Notes: generated by a model from the letters alone, not told the origin. Positions 1 to 8,731 are shown, numbered from the stretch's first letter. The stretch is DNA of 64,000 bases from Nocardia yamanashiensis NBRC 100130 (GCF_001613325.1 NZ_BDCD01000045.1:1-64000); one strand, 5' to 3'. A program made the numbers and translations.

Positions 1-1089
1 GCGCTGCGCCGCCGCCACCCCGACCCGGGCATTGCCGGCATTGGCGCGCTTGGCCAGCACCTTGCGGGTGTGCGCGGCCACCGGTCCCCAGCGTTCCTTG
101 ATCGACACCAGCAGCGGCGTCGCGAAGAAGATCGAGGAGTAGGTGCCGACCGCCAGACCCACCAGCTGCACCAGCGCCAGGTCCTTGAGCGTGCCCACGC
201 CCAGCATCCAGACCGCGATGACCAGCAGCCCGATCACCGGCAGCATGCCGATCAGCGAGGTGTTGATCGAGCGCATGAAGGTCTGGTTCAACGCCAGGTT
301 GGCCTGCTCGGCGTAGGTGCGCCGGGTGACGTGCAGGATGCCGTGGGTGTTCTCCTCGACCTTGTCGAACACGATGACCGAGTCGTAGAGCGAGAAGCCC
401 AGAATGGTCAGCATGCCGATCACGGTCGCGGGGGTGACCTCGAAGCCGACCAGCGAATAGACGCCGGCGGTGACCGCGAGGTCGAAGCCGAGCGCCGCCA
501 GCGCGGCGATGGCCATATCGCGTTCGTACCGAATGGTGATGTAGAGCGCGACCACGACCAGGAACGCCAGCAGCGCCCACAGCGCCTTCTCGGTGATCTG
601 GCTGCCCCAGGTCTCGCTCACATCGGAGAAGCTGATCGCCGCCGCGGACGGATTGCCGTTCTTGTCCTTCGGGTGGAAGGCCTCGAACAGCGCCGACTGC
701 AGCTTGCCGACCTGCGACTGATCCAGCGCTTCGGAGCGGATCAGAATGGTCGAATTGCCGCCCACGCCAACGGTTTGCACCGATACCGGGTCGACGCCGA
801 TGGCCGAGCGATAGACGTCTTCGGTCTTGCTGGTGGTGGCCCCGTCCGCCGGGAACTGGATGCGCGAGCCGCCCTCGAAGTCGATGCCGAAGGTGAAGCC
901 GCGCACCACCATGCTGACGATGGCGATGGCCACGATCACGCCGGTGATGGCGTACCAGCGCTTGCGATTGCCGATCACGTCCAGCGCGCCGGTGCCGGTG
1001 TAGAGCCGGTAGAAGAAGCTGTGCTTCGGCAGGTTCCGCTCGGCCTCGAGCGAAAGCTCCTGCGGCTCTTCGTCGATACGTTCGGTCAT
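1..1089 (-). CDS. secF: Protein translocase subunit SecF (3' end beyond window)
   Basis: SecF pairs with SecD in the membrane and uses the proton gradient to help pull proteins out through SecYEG. The visible 363 residues begin MTERIDEEP and hold a first membrane segment near residues 47-65, then the family motif FGIDFEGGSRIQ near residue 68, a periplasmic domain and further hydrophobic segments. The ATG start lies 5 bases after the secD stop, so the two are co-transcribed. The C-terminal end lies left of position 1, so this copy is cut by the window and not broken. Confidence 0.95.
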   Translation of the reverse strand, partial: MTERIDEEPQELSLEAERNLPKHSFFYRLYTGTGALDVIGNRKRWYAITGVIVAIAIVSMVVRGFTFGIDFEGGSRIQFPADGATTSKTEDVYRSAIGVDPVSVQTVGVGGNSTILIRSEALDQSQVGKLQSALFEAFHPKDKNGNPSAAAISFSDVSETWGSQITEKALWALLAFLVVVALYITIRYERDMAIAALAALGFDLAVTAGVYSLVGFEVTPATVIGMLTILGFSLYDSVIVFDKVEENTHGILHVTRRTYAEQANLALNQTFMRSINTSLIGMLPVIGLLVIAVWMLGVGTLKDLALVQLVGLAVGTYSSIFFATPLLVSIKERWGPVAAHTRKVLAKRANAGNARVGVAAAQR

Positions 1090-1094
1090 GTCGT

Positions 1095-2795
1095 TCACGC
1101 CTTCCCCGCCAGGACCCCGGCCGCCGCCTTGCGTTCGCGCGCCGCCTGCTGGATCGCGCCCAGGCCGTTGACGGACGGCTTCTGCCAGAAGTTCGTCCGC
1201 GATGCCAGCAGCACCAGCGGATAGGTCACCAGGAACACCACCACCACATCGAGCACGGTGGTCAGGCCGAGGGTGAAGGCGAAGCCCTTCACCTGGCCGA
1301 CCGCGAGGCCGTACAGGATAGCGGCGGCGATGAAGCTGACCGCGTTGCCGGACAGGATCGTCTTACGCGCGCGCGTCCAGCCGCGCGGCACCGCCGAGCG
1401 GAAGCTGCGGCCTTCGCGCATCTCGTCCTTGATGCGTTCGAAGAACACCACGAACGAGTCCGCGGTGGTGCCGATACCGATGATCAAACCGGCGATACCC
1501 GCCAGGTCGAGGGTGAAGTTCACCCAGCGCCCGAGCAGCACCATCAATCCATAGACCGCAATACCCGATGCGACCAGGGAGAAACCGGTGATGAGACCGA
1601 GCATGCGATAGTACAGCAGGCAGTACAGCAACACGATGACCAGCGCCACCGCGCCCGCGATCAGGCCCGCTTTCAGCGAGGACAGACCCAGGGTCGCCGA
1701 GACCGTCTCGGCCTCGGAGGTGGTGAACGACAGCGGCAGCGCGCCGTACTTCAGGGTGTTGGCCAGCTCGGTGGCGGTGTCCTTGTTGAACGAGCCCGAG
1801 ATCTCGGTGCTGCCGCCGTACTGGCCGCCGGACTGCACCTGCGGGGCGCTGAAGACCTGCGAGTCGAGCACGAAGGCCAGCTGCTTCTGCAGGTATTCGG
1901 TGGTCAGCTTGCCCCAGGTGTCGGCGCCGCCGGACTTGAAGGACACATTGACCACCCAGCGCGAACCCTTGGAGTCGAAGCTGGCCGAGGCGTCCTTGAT
2001 CTCCTGGCCGTCGAGCCGGCTCTTGTCGAGCAGGTAGACGGTGGTGTGGTCCTGCGAGCAGGTGACCAGCGGCAGGTTCGGGTCGTCGTTGCCCGCGAGC
2101 GGATCGACCTTGGAGCAGTCCATGGTGAGCATGGCGGTCTGCTGCACGGTCTGATCGGTGCTCTGCCGCAGCGCCTTGGCGGCCGCGATCTCCTTCTGCG
2201 CCTGCTGTTCCGGGGTGTCCGCGCCCGGGGTGGGCGTCGGGTTCTGTGCCGGGAACACGCGGTTCTGCGCGGCCGGAGCCTCGCCGGTGGGCGCGGCCGG
2301 GGTGGTCGGCGCGGCCGAGGTGCTCGGCTCGGCGCCGTCGGTCGGCACGGCCGGGGCGGTGCTCGGCGTGGCGCTCGGCTGCTGCTGCGGCTGCTGCTGG
2401 GCGCCCTGCTTCTGCGCCGGGATGGTCTGCAGCACCGGGCGCACGTAGAGCTTGGCGGTGGTGGCCAGCGTGCGGGCCTGTCCGCCGTCGTCGCCCGGCA
2501 CGGTGATCACCAGATTGTCGCCGTCGATGGCGACCTCGGAGCCGGAGACGCCGAGCCCGTTGACGCGCTGCTCGATGATGTCCTGGGCCTTGCGCAGGCT
2601 GTCCTGGCTGGGCTTGCCGCCGTCGGGCGTGCGCGGCGTCAGGGTGACGCGGGTGCCGCCCTGCAGGTCGATGCCGAGTTTCGGGGTCGCCGATCGATCA
2701 CCGGTGAAGAACACCAGCGCGTAGATCGCGGCCACCAGCACGGCGAAAACACCGAGCAGGCGCAATGGATGCGCCGATCCCTGGGAAGGTGGCAC
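1095..2795 (-). CDS. secD: Protein translocase subunit SecD
   Basis: SecD is the larger partner of SecF in the Sec export accessory complex. The protein (566 aa) has an N-terminal membrane helix at about 11-31, the LGIDLQGG motif at about 40-47, and a C-terminal block of about five membrane helices after residue 375. Residues 127-205 form a low-complexity linker rich in Gln, Pro, Ala and Thr; long linkers of this kind are seen in actinobacterial SecD. I chose the GTG start at 2795 because AGGAG sits about 10 bases upstream; a longer frame reaching 2858 lacks such a site. It lies between yajC and secF. Confidence 0.95.
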   Translation of the reverse strand: MPPSQGSAHPLRLLGVFAVLVAAIYALVFFTGDRSATPKLGIDLQGGTRVTLTPRTPDGGKPSQDSLRKAQDIIEQRVNGLGVSGSEVAIDGDNLVITVPGDDGGQARTLATTAKLYVRPVLQTIPAQKQGAQQQPQQQPSATPSTAPAVPTDGAEPSTSAAPTTPAAPTGEAPAAQNRVFPAQNPTPTPGADTPEQQAQKEIAAAKALRQSTDQTVQQTAMLTMDCSKVDPLAGNDDPNLPLVTCSQDHTTVYLLDKSRLDGQEIKDASASFDSKGSRWVVNVSFKSGGADTWGKLTTEYLQKQLAFVLDSQVFSAPQVQSGGQYGGSTEISGSFNKDTATELANTLKYGALPLSFTTSEAETVSATLGLSSLKAGLIAGAVALVIVLLYCLLYYRMLGLITGFSLVASGIAVYGLMVLLGRWVNFTLDLAGIAGLIIGIGTTADSFVVFFERIKDEMREGRSFRSAVPRGWTRARKTILSGNAVSFIAAAILYGLAVGQVKGFAFTLGLTTVLDVVVVFLVTYPLVLLASRTNFWQKPSVNGLGAIQQAARERKAAAGVLAGKA

Positions 2796-2891
2796 TGTTT
2801 CGTATCTCCTAGGCGGAATGTGGTTGCAGCGGGCACACACCAACGCGCCGCCGGTCACCGGATCGCGGTGGCCCGACGGCGCGGGGAGGTG

Positions 2892-3248
2892 TCAGTCCTT
2901 GGTCAGCTTCGGGGCGTCCTCGACGGTCTCGGTGACCGTGTCGGCCGGAGCCGCGTCGGCGGTGTCGTCCGCCGCGTCCTCGGTCTCCGCGGTCTCCTCG
3001 TTGCGGACCTCGAGGATCGCGCGACGCTCCCACGTGGTGATGACGTCCTCGGCGATCTCCAGATCGACGGTCGAATCGTCGAGTTCGGTGACCGTGCCGA
3101 GCATGCCCGAGGTGGTGACGACCCGGTCGCCGACCTTCAGGTTGTCGCGCATCTCGGTCACCTTCGCCATCTCCCGCTTCTGTCGGCGAACGCCGAGGAA
3201 CATCGGGATGAGCAGAGCAACCAGCAGCAGCGGCAGCAGAAGGTCCAT
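2892..3248 (-). CDS. yajC: Preprotein translocase subunit YajC
   Basis: YajC is a small single-helix membrane protein associated with SecDF. The sequence has the expected plan: a hydrophobic helix at the N-terminus (LLLPLLLVALLIPMFLGVRR), a basic stretch, then the conserved part around LKVGDRVVTTSGMLGTV, and an acidic Ala/Thr/Asp-rich tail. It is the first gene of the yajC-secD-secF set. The ATG at 3248 has an AGGGG about 12 bases upstream; a TTG 12 bases further upstream is an alternative. It is divergent from the AraC-type gene at 3396. Confidence 0.92.
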   Translation of the reverse strand: MDLLLPLLLVALLIPMFLGVRRQKREMAKVTEMRDNLKVGDRVVTTSGMLGTVTELDDSTVDLEIAEDVITTWERRAILEVRNEETAETEDAADDTADAAPADTVTETVEDAPKLTKD

Positions 3249-3395
3249 CGTCGAAGTCAACCCCTAATCAGTGGTCGGTCAGGTCGTGTCCCTGACAGTC
3301 TGCCAGCTCGACCTGAGATCCGGCGCGTCGAGGGGGACTGAGCAAGTTCGGTCAAGCAATTCGGAGTCGGCGCAGGCCAGACTTGTCGAGTGCGG

Positions 3396-4310
3396 ATGGG
3401 ACGGGATCGACTGCGAGAGCTGCTGGACGCGGTACTGGCGGAGGACAATTCGACGCTCGGCGAGATGGCGTCGGACGCCTACGTATCGCCGTTTCACTTT
3501 TCCCGGCAATTGCGCCGCGGGACCGGGGAATCTCCGGTCGCGTTGAAGCGCCGGGTGCTGCTGGAACGGGCGGCGTGGGAGCTGAGTCGCGGCGAGAGCG
3601 TCACCGAGGTGGCGTTCGCGGCGGGCTACGAATCGGTCGAAGGGTTCAGCCGGGCGTATTCGCGGGCCTACGGGCATCCGCCCAGCGGCACCGGGAGCGA
3701 AGCGGGATCGCGGTGGCTGAGTTCGGCCAATGGCATCCACTTTCATCCGCCGATGTCGCTGTGGGTGGAGAGCGAACCGAAAGGACGAGCGGAGATGGAT
3801 CCGACGGCGATCATGCTGCATCACGATCTCGCGGAGACGCGGGAGCTGCTGGAGCTGGCGGAGGGGTTGAGCCCGGAGGCGTACCGGCGCGTGCGGTCAC
3901 CGGGGTTGACGGTGCTCGAGTGGGACGGGGTCGAGGAGTCGATCGCGGCGGTGCTGTCGAACCTGGTCTGGTCCAAGGAGATCTGGCTGGCCGCCATCGA
4001 GGGCACCGATACGCCGGTGCGCGGCGGGGACGACGCGCGCGAACTGCTGGAGCGACTCGAGCTGGTCGCGCCGCGCTGGCTGGCGGTGGTACGCGAGATC
4101 GATCGGCGCGGCGGCTGGAACGACACCCTCATCGACGCGCTGTGCGAACCGCCGGAGAGTTTCGTGCTCGGCAGCGTGATCGCGCACGTGCTGACCTATG
4201 CCGCACATCGGCGACTGCTCGCGCTGCACTGGCTCGCCGCCGAATCACCGGGCAGCGCAAAAGAACTCGGCCACGGCGATCCGATCGCCTGGCTCCGAAG
4301 GAGAGGATGA
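3396..4310 (+). CDS. AraC-type HTH protein fused to a DinB-like domain
   Basis: The N-terminal ~100 residues look like an AraC/XylS DNA-binding domain with two helix-turn-helix units (TLGEMASDAYVSPFHFSRQL and SVTEVAFAAGYESVEGFSRA). The rest (about 130-300), including LHHDLAETRELLELAEGLS and a late HVLTYAAHRR with spaced histidines, resembles the DinB/YfiT four-helix metal-binding fold. AraC-DinB fusions occur in actinomycetes, usually beside small enzymes. Here the next gene, a RibD/DHFR-like reductase, starts one base after the stop, so the two form an operon. The start is ATG 3396; GTG 3390 is in frame. The ligand is unknown. Confidence 0.85.
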   Translation: MGRDRLRELLDAVLAEDNSTLGEMASDAYVSPFHFSRQLRRGTGESPVALKRRVLLERAAWELSRGESVTEVAFAAGYESVEGFSRAYSRAYGHPPSGTGSEAGSRWLSSANGIHFHPPMSLWVESEPKGRAEMDPTAIMLHHDLAETRELLELAEGLSPEAYRRVRSPGLTVLEWDGVEESIAAVLSNLVWSKEIWLAAIEGTDTPVRGGDDARELLERLELVAPRWLAVVREIDRRGGWNDTLIDALCEPPESFVLGSVIAHVLTYAAHRRLLALHWLAAESPGSAKELGHGDPIAWLRRRG

Positions 4311-4311
4311 G

Positions 4312-4839
4312 ATGGGAACCACCACCTACTACACCGCCAGCAGCCTGGACGGCTTCATCGCCGACGAGAAGCATTCGCTGGACTGGCTGCTCACCCGCGA
4401 CAACGATGCCGACGGACCGCTGGGCTACAACCCGTTCATCGCCGGCATCGGGGCGATCGTGATGGGCTCCAACACCTATCAGTGGCTGCTGGATCACGAC
4501 GAGGCGTGGCCGTACGAGATGCCGGCGTGGGTGGTCACGCATCGCGAGTTCCCGGCGCAACCGGGCAAGGACATCCGGTTCACCAGCAAGCCGATCCCGG
4601 AACTGCACGCCGATATGACGGCCGCGGCCGGGGAGGCGAACCTGTGGGTGGTCGGCGGCGGCGACCTGGCCGGGCAGTTCGCCGATCACGGACTGCTCGA
4701 CGAGATCATCGTCTGCTACGCGCCGGTCACCCTCGGCGCGGGCGCACCGGTGCTGCCGCGGCGGCTCGAGCTGAAACCGCTCGAGCTCGCCATGAACGGT
4801 GAATTGGCCTGCGCCCGTTACGCGATCGTGCGCGGGTGA
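4312..4839 (+). CDS. Dihydrofolate reductase / RibD C-terminal family protein
   Basis: This 175-residue protein begins MGTTTYYTASSLDGFIAD, the usual opening of the RibD C-terminal/DHFR-like reductase family, and has the NADPH-binding LWVVGGGDLAGQF stretch and the late LGAGAPVLPRR motif. Members reduce pteridine-like or unknown substrates with NADPH; many are stand-alone proteins of unknown role. GAAGGAGAGG just upstream fits the ATG at 4312. It is expressed with the AraC-DinB gene. The substrate cannot be told from sequence. Confidence 0.88.
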   Translation: MGTTTYYTASSLDGFIADEKHSLDWLLTRDNDADGPLGYNPFIAGIGAIVMGSNTYQWLLDHDEAWPYEMPAWVVTHREFPAQPGKDIRFTSKPIPELHADMTAAAGEANLWVVGGGDLAGQFADHGLLDEIIVCYAPVTLGAGAPVLPRRLELKPLELAMNGELACARYAIVRG

Positions 4840-4861
4840 CCTCTCCTCCCCCACGCGCTAC

Positions 4862-4885
4862 CCGGGCCGGGCGCACCGGCCCCGG
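4862..4885. terminator. GC-rich hairpin between convergent genes
   Basis: CCGGGCCGG and CCGGCCCCGG face each other across a 5-base loop with one bulged base. It sits in the 58-base gap between the convergent reductase and monooxygenase genes, so it could stop transcription from both sides. No T-run follows, which is common in actinomycetes. Confidence 0.5.
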
Positions 4886-4897
4886 TCCGCTTCGTTC

Positions 4898-6391
4898 TCA
4901 AGCCGACTTCGCACCATAGGTGTAGTCGTCCAGCGGGAAGTTGGATGCTTCGCGGTGGGCGTTGAGGGTGCTCGTCGGCCGCAGCAGCGCCGCTTCACCG
5001 TGCTGGTTGAAGTAGTAGCTGCGGGCCGTCGAGCACTGGCCGCCGTAGAAGACCGAGGAGTCGAGCTTCTCGGTGACGCGGTCGAGGAACTCGGTGTTCG
5101 CCTTCTCGGTGACCTCGAAGACCTGCTCGCCGCGGCGGAACATCTCACCGAACAACCGGCCCATATGCTTCATCTGGGCTTCGATGGTGGTGAAGTACGA
5201 CAGGCCGCTGTAGGAGTACGGGCTGTTGAGGCACACGAAGTTCGGGAACTTCGGCACCGTCACCCCCTCGTACGCCTGGAAGCGATTGTCGCGCCAGAAC
5301 TTCCCGAGATTGCGCCCCTCGCGGCCGATGATCTCGATGGCCGGGAAGTTCACATCCCACAGGTTGAACCCGGTCGCCAGGATCAGCGTATCGATCTCGG
5401 TCTTGTGCCCGTCGGCGGTGACGATGCCGTCCGCTTCGATGTGATCGATGGAGTTGGTCTCCAGGCGCACATGCGGTTCGTTGAACGTCTTGAAATAGGT
5501 GTTGGAGAACGTCGGCCGCTTGCACCCGAAGTCGTAATCCGGGGTCAGCTGCTTGCGGGTCTCCTTGTCCTTCACCTGATTCCGCAGATGCGCCTTGGCC
5601 AAGATGCCGGCCGCCTTGTTCAACGGCTTGGCCTGCTTGAAGTGCAGCACGCCGACCACCATGAGCGCCTCCAGCATGGCGGTGTTCGCCAGCCGGGCCG
5701 CCTTCTGCGTCACCGGAACCCGTTCGAACAGCTTCTGCACCGACGGCGCGATCGGCATATCGACCTTGGGCACCACCCAGATCGGGGTGCGCTGGAAGAC
5801 GGTGAGCGCCTGCGCCTGCTTCGCCACCTCGGGGATCAGCTGCACGGCCGTCGCGCCGGTGCCGATGATGGCGGCCTTGCGCCCGGTGAGATCGAAATCG
5901 TCCTCCCACGCGGTGGTGTGGATGATCTTGCCTTCGAACGTGTCGATCCCCGGGAACGGCGGGGTGTAGGGCTGGGATAGGAAGCCCGTGGCCGCCAGCA
6001 GGTAACGCGCCGTGAGCGATTCACCGCCTTCGATCGCCACCACCCACAGCTGCTGCTCCTCGTCCCAGCGGGCGCCGCCGACCGTGGTGTCGAAGCGCAT
6101 GCGGCGGCGCAGATCGTATTTGTCGGCCACGTGCTCGGCATACTTCTTCAGCTCCGCGCCCGGCGCGAACAGCCGCGTCCAATGCGGGTTGGGCTCGAAG
6201 GAGTAGGAGTAGGTGACCGAGGCGATGTCCACGGCCAGGCCCGGGTAGTGGTTGACGTGCCAGGTGCCGCCGAGATCGTTCTCGCGCTCCAGGATCACGA
6301 AATTGCTCAGGCCGAGCCGATCCAACTCGATGCCCGCTCCCATACCGCCGAAACCGGCCCCGACCACGATGGCGTCGAACTGAGGTGCCAC
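4898..6391 (-). CDS. Flavin monooxygenase of the Baeyer-Villiger type
   Basis: This 497-residue FAD/NADPH enzyme should insert an oxygen atom into ketones or related substrates. It has the FAD-binding GAGFGG (11-16), the Baeyer-Villiger fingerprint FxGxxxHxxxW (FEGKIIHTTAW, 152-162), and the second Rossmann motif GTGATA (about 177-182). A long open frame runs upstream to 7153, but it is antisense to the TetR gene; the GTG at 6391 is preceded by GGGAGG and gives the expected N-terminus. It is divergent from a TetR regulator across a perfect palindrome, so local repression is likely. The substrate is unknown. Confidence 0.92.
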   Translation of the reverse strand: MAPQFDAIVVGAGFGGMGAGIELDRLGLSNFVILERENDLGGTWHVNHYPGLAVDIASVTYSYSFEPNPHWTRLFAPGAELKKYAEHVADKYDLRRRMRFDTTVGGARWDEEQQLWVVAIEGGESLTARYLLAATGFLSQPYTPPFPGIDTFEGKIIHTTAWEDDFDLTGRKAAIIGTGATAVQLIPEVAKQAQALTVFQRTPIWVVPKVDMPIAPSVQKLFERVPVTQKAARLANTAMLEALMVVGVLHFKQAKPLNKAAGILAKAHLRNQVKDKETRKQLTPDYDFGCKRPTFSNTYFKTFNEPHVRLETNSIDHIEADGIVTADGHKTEIDTLILATGFNLWDVNFPAIEIIGREGRNLGKFWRDNRFQAYEGVTVPKFPNFVCLNSPYSYSGLSYFTTIEAQMKHMGRLFGEMFRRGEQVFEVTEKANTEFLDRVTEKLDSSVFYGGQCSTARSYYFNQHGEAALLRPTSTLNAHREASNFPLDDYTYGAKSA

Positions 6392-6422
6392 GCCGAACCT
6401 CCCTGCGAGTGATTCATCTGTC

Positions 6423-6444
6423 ACGGAATGACATCTCATTCCGT
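6423..6444. promoter_or_regulatory. Perfect palindrome, probable TetR operator
   Basis: Arms ACGGAATGA and TCATTCCGT match perfectly around the spacer CATC (22 bp). The site lies between the divergent monooxygenase and TetR genes, the standard position for a TetR-family operator that controls both. It also argues that the upstream ATG at 6428, which lies inside the palindrome, is not the TetR start. Confidence 0.75.
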
Positions 6445-6469
6445 TTGGGAACACCGTATCATCGCACCT

Positions 6470-7093
6470 GTGACGAAGCCATCCTCGAGAATCGAACGCC
6501 GTAAGGCCGAGCTCCGCCAGGAGATCATCGATACCGCGTTCGCCTGTTTCGCCGAGAAGGGCTATCACGCCACCGGCATCGCCGATATCGCCACCGAGCT
6601 GGGTATCGGGCACGGGACGTTCTACCGGTACTTCACCAACAAGCGCGACATCATCGACCATGTGATCGACGATCTGGCGGCCCGGATCATCGAGGCGCTG
6701 GGCACGGAGAACGCGCCGGACGCGGCGGCGAGCCTGCCGGAGTATCGCGCGCAGCTCGATCGCATCGGCGATGCGCTGAACCGGATCTTCCTCGAGGATC
6801 GCCGGGTGGCGCAGCTGCTGTTGTTCCAGGCCACCGGCATCGACACGGAATTGACCATGCGGTTGTACGGCCTGCTCGATACCGCCGACGCGCTGACCGC
6901 CGGCTATCTCGAGCACGGCGTGGAGCACGGGTATCTGCGCGAGGATCTGGATACCGTTTCCACCGCCAAGGCGGTGACGGGGATGCTGCTGGCCGCCATC
7001 TTGCATGGGTTGCGAGATTCCAGTCAGGACGCGGTCGCGGCCCTCACGCAGGCCATTCGCCGGCTGCTCATCGACGGTGTTCGCAAAGATTGA
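6470..7093 (+). CDS. TetR/AcrR family transcriptional regulator
   Basis: The N-terminus carries a TetR DNA-binding domain: IIDTAFACFAEKGYHATGIADIATELGIGHGTFYRYFTNKRD, in which helix 3 reads GIGHGTFYRYF. The remaining ~150 residues are a helical ligand-binding domain. It is divergent from the Baeyer-Villiger-type monooxygenase with a 22-bp palindrome between them, so it most likely represses that enzyme and itself and is released by the substrate. I start it at GTG 6470 (VTKPSSR) because the in-frame ATG at 6428 lies within the operator; no strong ribosome site is seen, so the transcript may be leaderless. Confidence 0.9.
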   Translation: MTKPSSRIERRKAELRQEIIDTAFACFAEKGYHATGIADIATELGIGHGTFYRYFTNKRDIIDHVIDDLAARIIEALGTENAPDAAASLPEYRAQLDRIGDALNRIFLEDRRVAQLLLFQATGIDTELTMRLYGLLDTADALTAGYLEHGVEHGYLREDLDTVSTAKAVTGMLLAAILHGLRDSSQDAVAALTQAIRRLLIDGVRKD

Positions 7094-7161
7094 TCCGAAA
7101 CGTTCGTATCCGCAAGGGCCGGTAGCGATTCGGACATGCGCGCAGTGGCACACTGACCGGC

Positions 7162-7725
7162 GTGACCCCCGAAGACGTTCGCCGCAAGAGATTCGGCACC
7201 GCGCCGATCGGGCGCCACTCCTATAACTCGGTGCAGGTCAACGCGTTCTGCGCGCGGATCGCCGATACGCTCACCGGGCGTGATCACCTGACCGCGGCCG
7301 ATATCCGCCTGGTGGAGTTCGATGCTCCGCCGCGCGGTCAGATGGGTTACGACAGCGAGCAGGTCGACGATTTCCTCGATCAGATCTGCGTGGATCTCGA
7401 GTTCCTGCGCCGCGGCCGGTCCCGGCTGCCGCTGGGCCGCGAATCCGATCCGCTCACCCCCGACGACGTCCTGCGCATCCAGTTCTCCGCGCCCCCTTTC
7501 GGCCTACGCGGGTACCTGACCGAGGAAGTGGGCGCGTTCCTCGACCGCCTGGCCGCCACGCTCGCGCACCACGGCCCGAACGGTCTCACCGCGGAAGACG
7601 TCCGCCACACCACTTTCCATCTCGCCTCCCCCGGCCTGCCCGCCTACCATCGCGACGAGGTCGACGCCTTCCTCGACCTCGTCGCGCAGCAATTGGAATC
7701 GGCCCGGAACGGCCACTTCGCCTAG
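7162..7725 (+). CDS. Protein of four tandem DivIVA-like domains
   Basis: The 187 residues are almost wholly four copies of one unit at about 2-35, 44-78, 99-133 and 143-177. Each starts like TPEDVRRKRF, passes a Gly/Pro segment (APPRGQMGY, APPFGLRGY, ASPGLPAY) and ends in an acidic helix (EQVDDFLDQI, EEVGAFLDRL, DEVDAFLDLV). This matches the short DivIVA N-terminal domain, which in DivIVA/Wag31 binds curved membrane at cell poles, but the coiled coil that normally follows is absent. The start is GTG 7162. Its TAG stop overlaps the TAG of the convergent MerR gene by two bases. A role in cell-pole organisation is only inferred. Confidence 0.85.
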   Translation: MTPEDVRRKRFGTAPIGRHSYNSVQVNAFCARIADTLTGRDHLTAADIRLVEFDAPPRGQMGYDSEQVDDFLDQICVDLEFLRRGRSRLPLGRESDPLTPDDVLRIQFSAPPFGLRGYLTEEVGAFLDRLAATLAHHGPNGLTAEDVRHTTFHLASPGLPAYHRDEVDAFLDLVAQQLESARNGHFA

Positions 7726-8651
7726 CGGTTGCGCAGCGCCGCCGCGAACCATCCGAACGCCGGCCCCAGCTCCGGCATCGGCGGCCACCCGTTGATGGTG
7801 CCCACGAGCCGCCAATACCGTTCCACCCGGGGATCATCGGCCACTTCGAGCCGCTCCAGAATCCAGGCCCGCAGCTCGGGACCGTCGGCCCTGCCGAACG
7901 TCTCCGCATATCGCGCCGTCAACGTATCGACAATCTCCGCCGCCGCGGCCGAATCAGGCGAAACCCCCTCGGCCAGCGCGCGGCCGGTCATCCCCCGCAC
8001 CGCCTCGGTCAATTCATGATGCAACCCCGTGTCATCCCCCGCCGCCCGTTCCCTGGCCTGATATTCCGCCATCCGCCGCACCGCGTCCCGGAAGTCGTTA
8101 TCCCCCACCAGTTCCGACAATTCCAGCCAGGCCTCCACCTGTTCCGGCCCCGGATCCTCCGGCAATTCCGGCATGGTGCTCCGAATCAGGTCCAGCACAG
8201 CGGGATTCCCCTCCACCGCCCCGAACGTCTCATCCACGAAATCCTGAACGAGCCGCGCCCGCTCCGCATCCGTCATCCGAACCAGCTTGTGCATGTAATC
8301 CATCTCCTCAGGGTCGGAACCCCGGCGCGCCACCGCCCGCAACACCGCCCGCCGCAATCGCAAAACCCGAATCTGCACATCCAGCGCATCGGCATGAGCG
8401 GCAGCGACTTCCCCCAAAGCCCGCTCCCGCCCCAAAACCTGCCGCACCGTCCCCAAATCCAAGTCCAGCTCCCGCAACGTCCGCACCAACTCCAGCCGAG
8501 CCAGCGCCTCCGTGTCATAAAGCCGATACCCACCAGGGCTGTAACCGGTCGGCGGCACGATCCCCCGATCCGCATAGAACCGAATAGCCTTGACCGTCAA
8601 CCCGGTCCGCTCAGCCAATGCCCCGATCGTGTAGAGCGCGTCGTCGTCCAT
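7722..8651 (-). CDS. MerR family regulator with long helical sensor domain
   Basis: The N-terminal ~75 residues are a MerR domain (YTIGALAERTGLTVKAIRFYADRGIVPPTGYSPGGYRLYD) followed by the usual dimer helix. The other ~230 residues are helical and acidic and I do not recognise a named sensor family; the layout recalls TipA-like drug-sensing MerR proteins. There is no Cys cluster of a metal-sensing type. The ATG at 8651 is the first good start; the much longer open frame upstream is antisense to the ABC genes. A MerR-type dyad lies just upstream, so it is probably autoregulated. No other target is obvious. Confidence 0.88.
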   Translation of the reverse strand: MDDDALYTIGALAERTGLTVKAIRFYADRGIVPPTGYSPGGYRLYDTEALARLELVRTLRELDLDLGTVRQVLGRERALGEVAAAHADALDVQIRVLRLRRAVLRAVARRGSDPEEMDYMHKLVRMTDAERARLVQDFVDETFGAVEGNPAVLDLIRSTMPELPEDPGPEQVEAWLELSELVGDNDFRDAVRRMAEYQARERAAGDDTGLHHELTEAVRGMTGRALAEGVSPDSAAAAEIVDTLTARYAETFGRADGPELRAWILERLEVADDPRVERYWRLVGTINGWPPMPELGPAFGWFAAALRNR

Positions 8652-8664
8652 ACCCCAACCTTGC

Positions 8665-8685
8665 TGTCTCCCCCAGGTGGAGACA
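8665..8685. promoter_or_regulatory. MerR-type dyad in the regulator's own promoter
   Basis: TGTCTCC and GGAGACA are perfect 7-base arms around a 7-base spacer, and flanking CTTG/CAAG extend the symmetry with one bulge. The site is 14 bases upstream of the MerR start codon, where MerR proteins bind between the -35 and -10 boxes. Confidence 0.65.
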
Positions 8686-8698
8686 CAAGCCGACACTT

Positions 8699-8723
8699 CG
8701 GGCGGCGGGATTCCCGCCGCCCG
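8699..8723. terminator. Terminator of the ABC importer operon
   Basis: CGGGCGGCGGG and CCCGCCGCCCG form a perfect 11-bp stem with an ATT loop, 8 bases beyond the stop of the substrate-binding-protein gene on the minus strand. Confidence 0.65.
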
Positions 8724-8731
8724 ACCTGCGG

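Noticed and set aside
6392..7153. N-terminal extension of the monooxygenase frame
   Set aside because: The extra 254 residues lie antisense to the TetR gene and before a good ribosome site and the normal Rossmann start at 6391.
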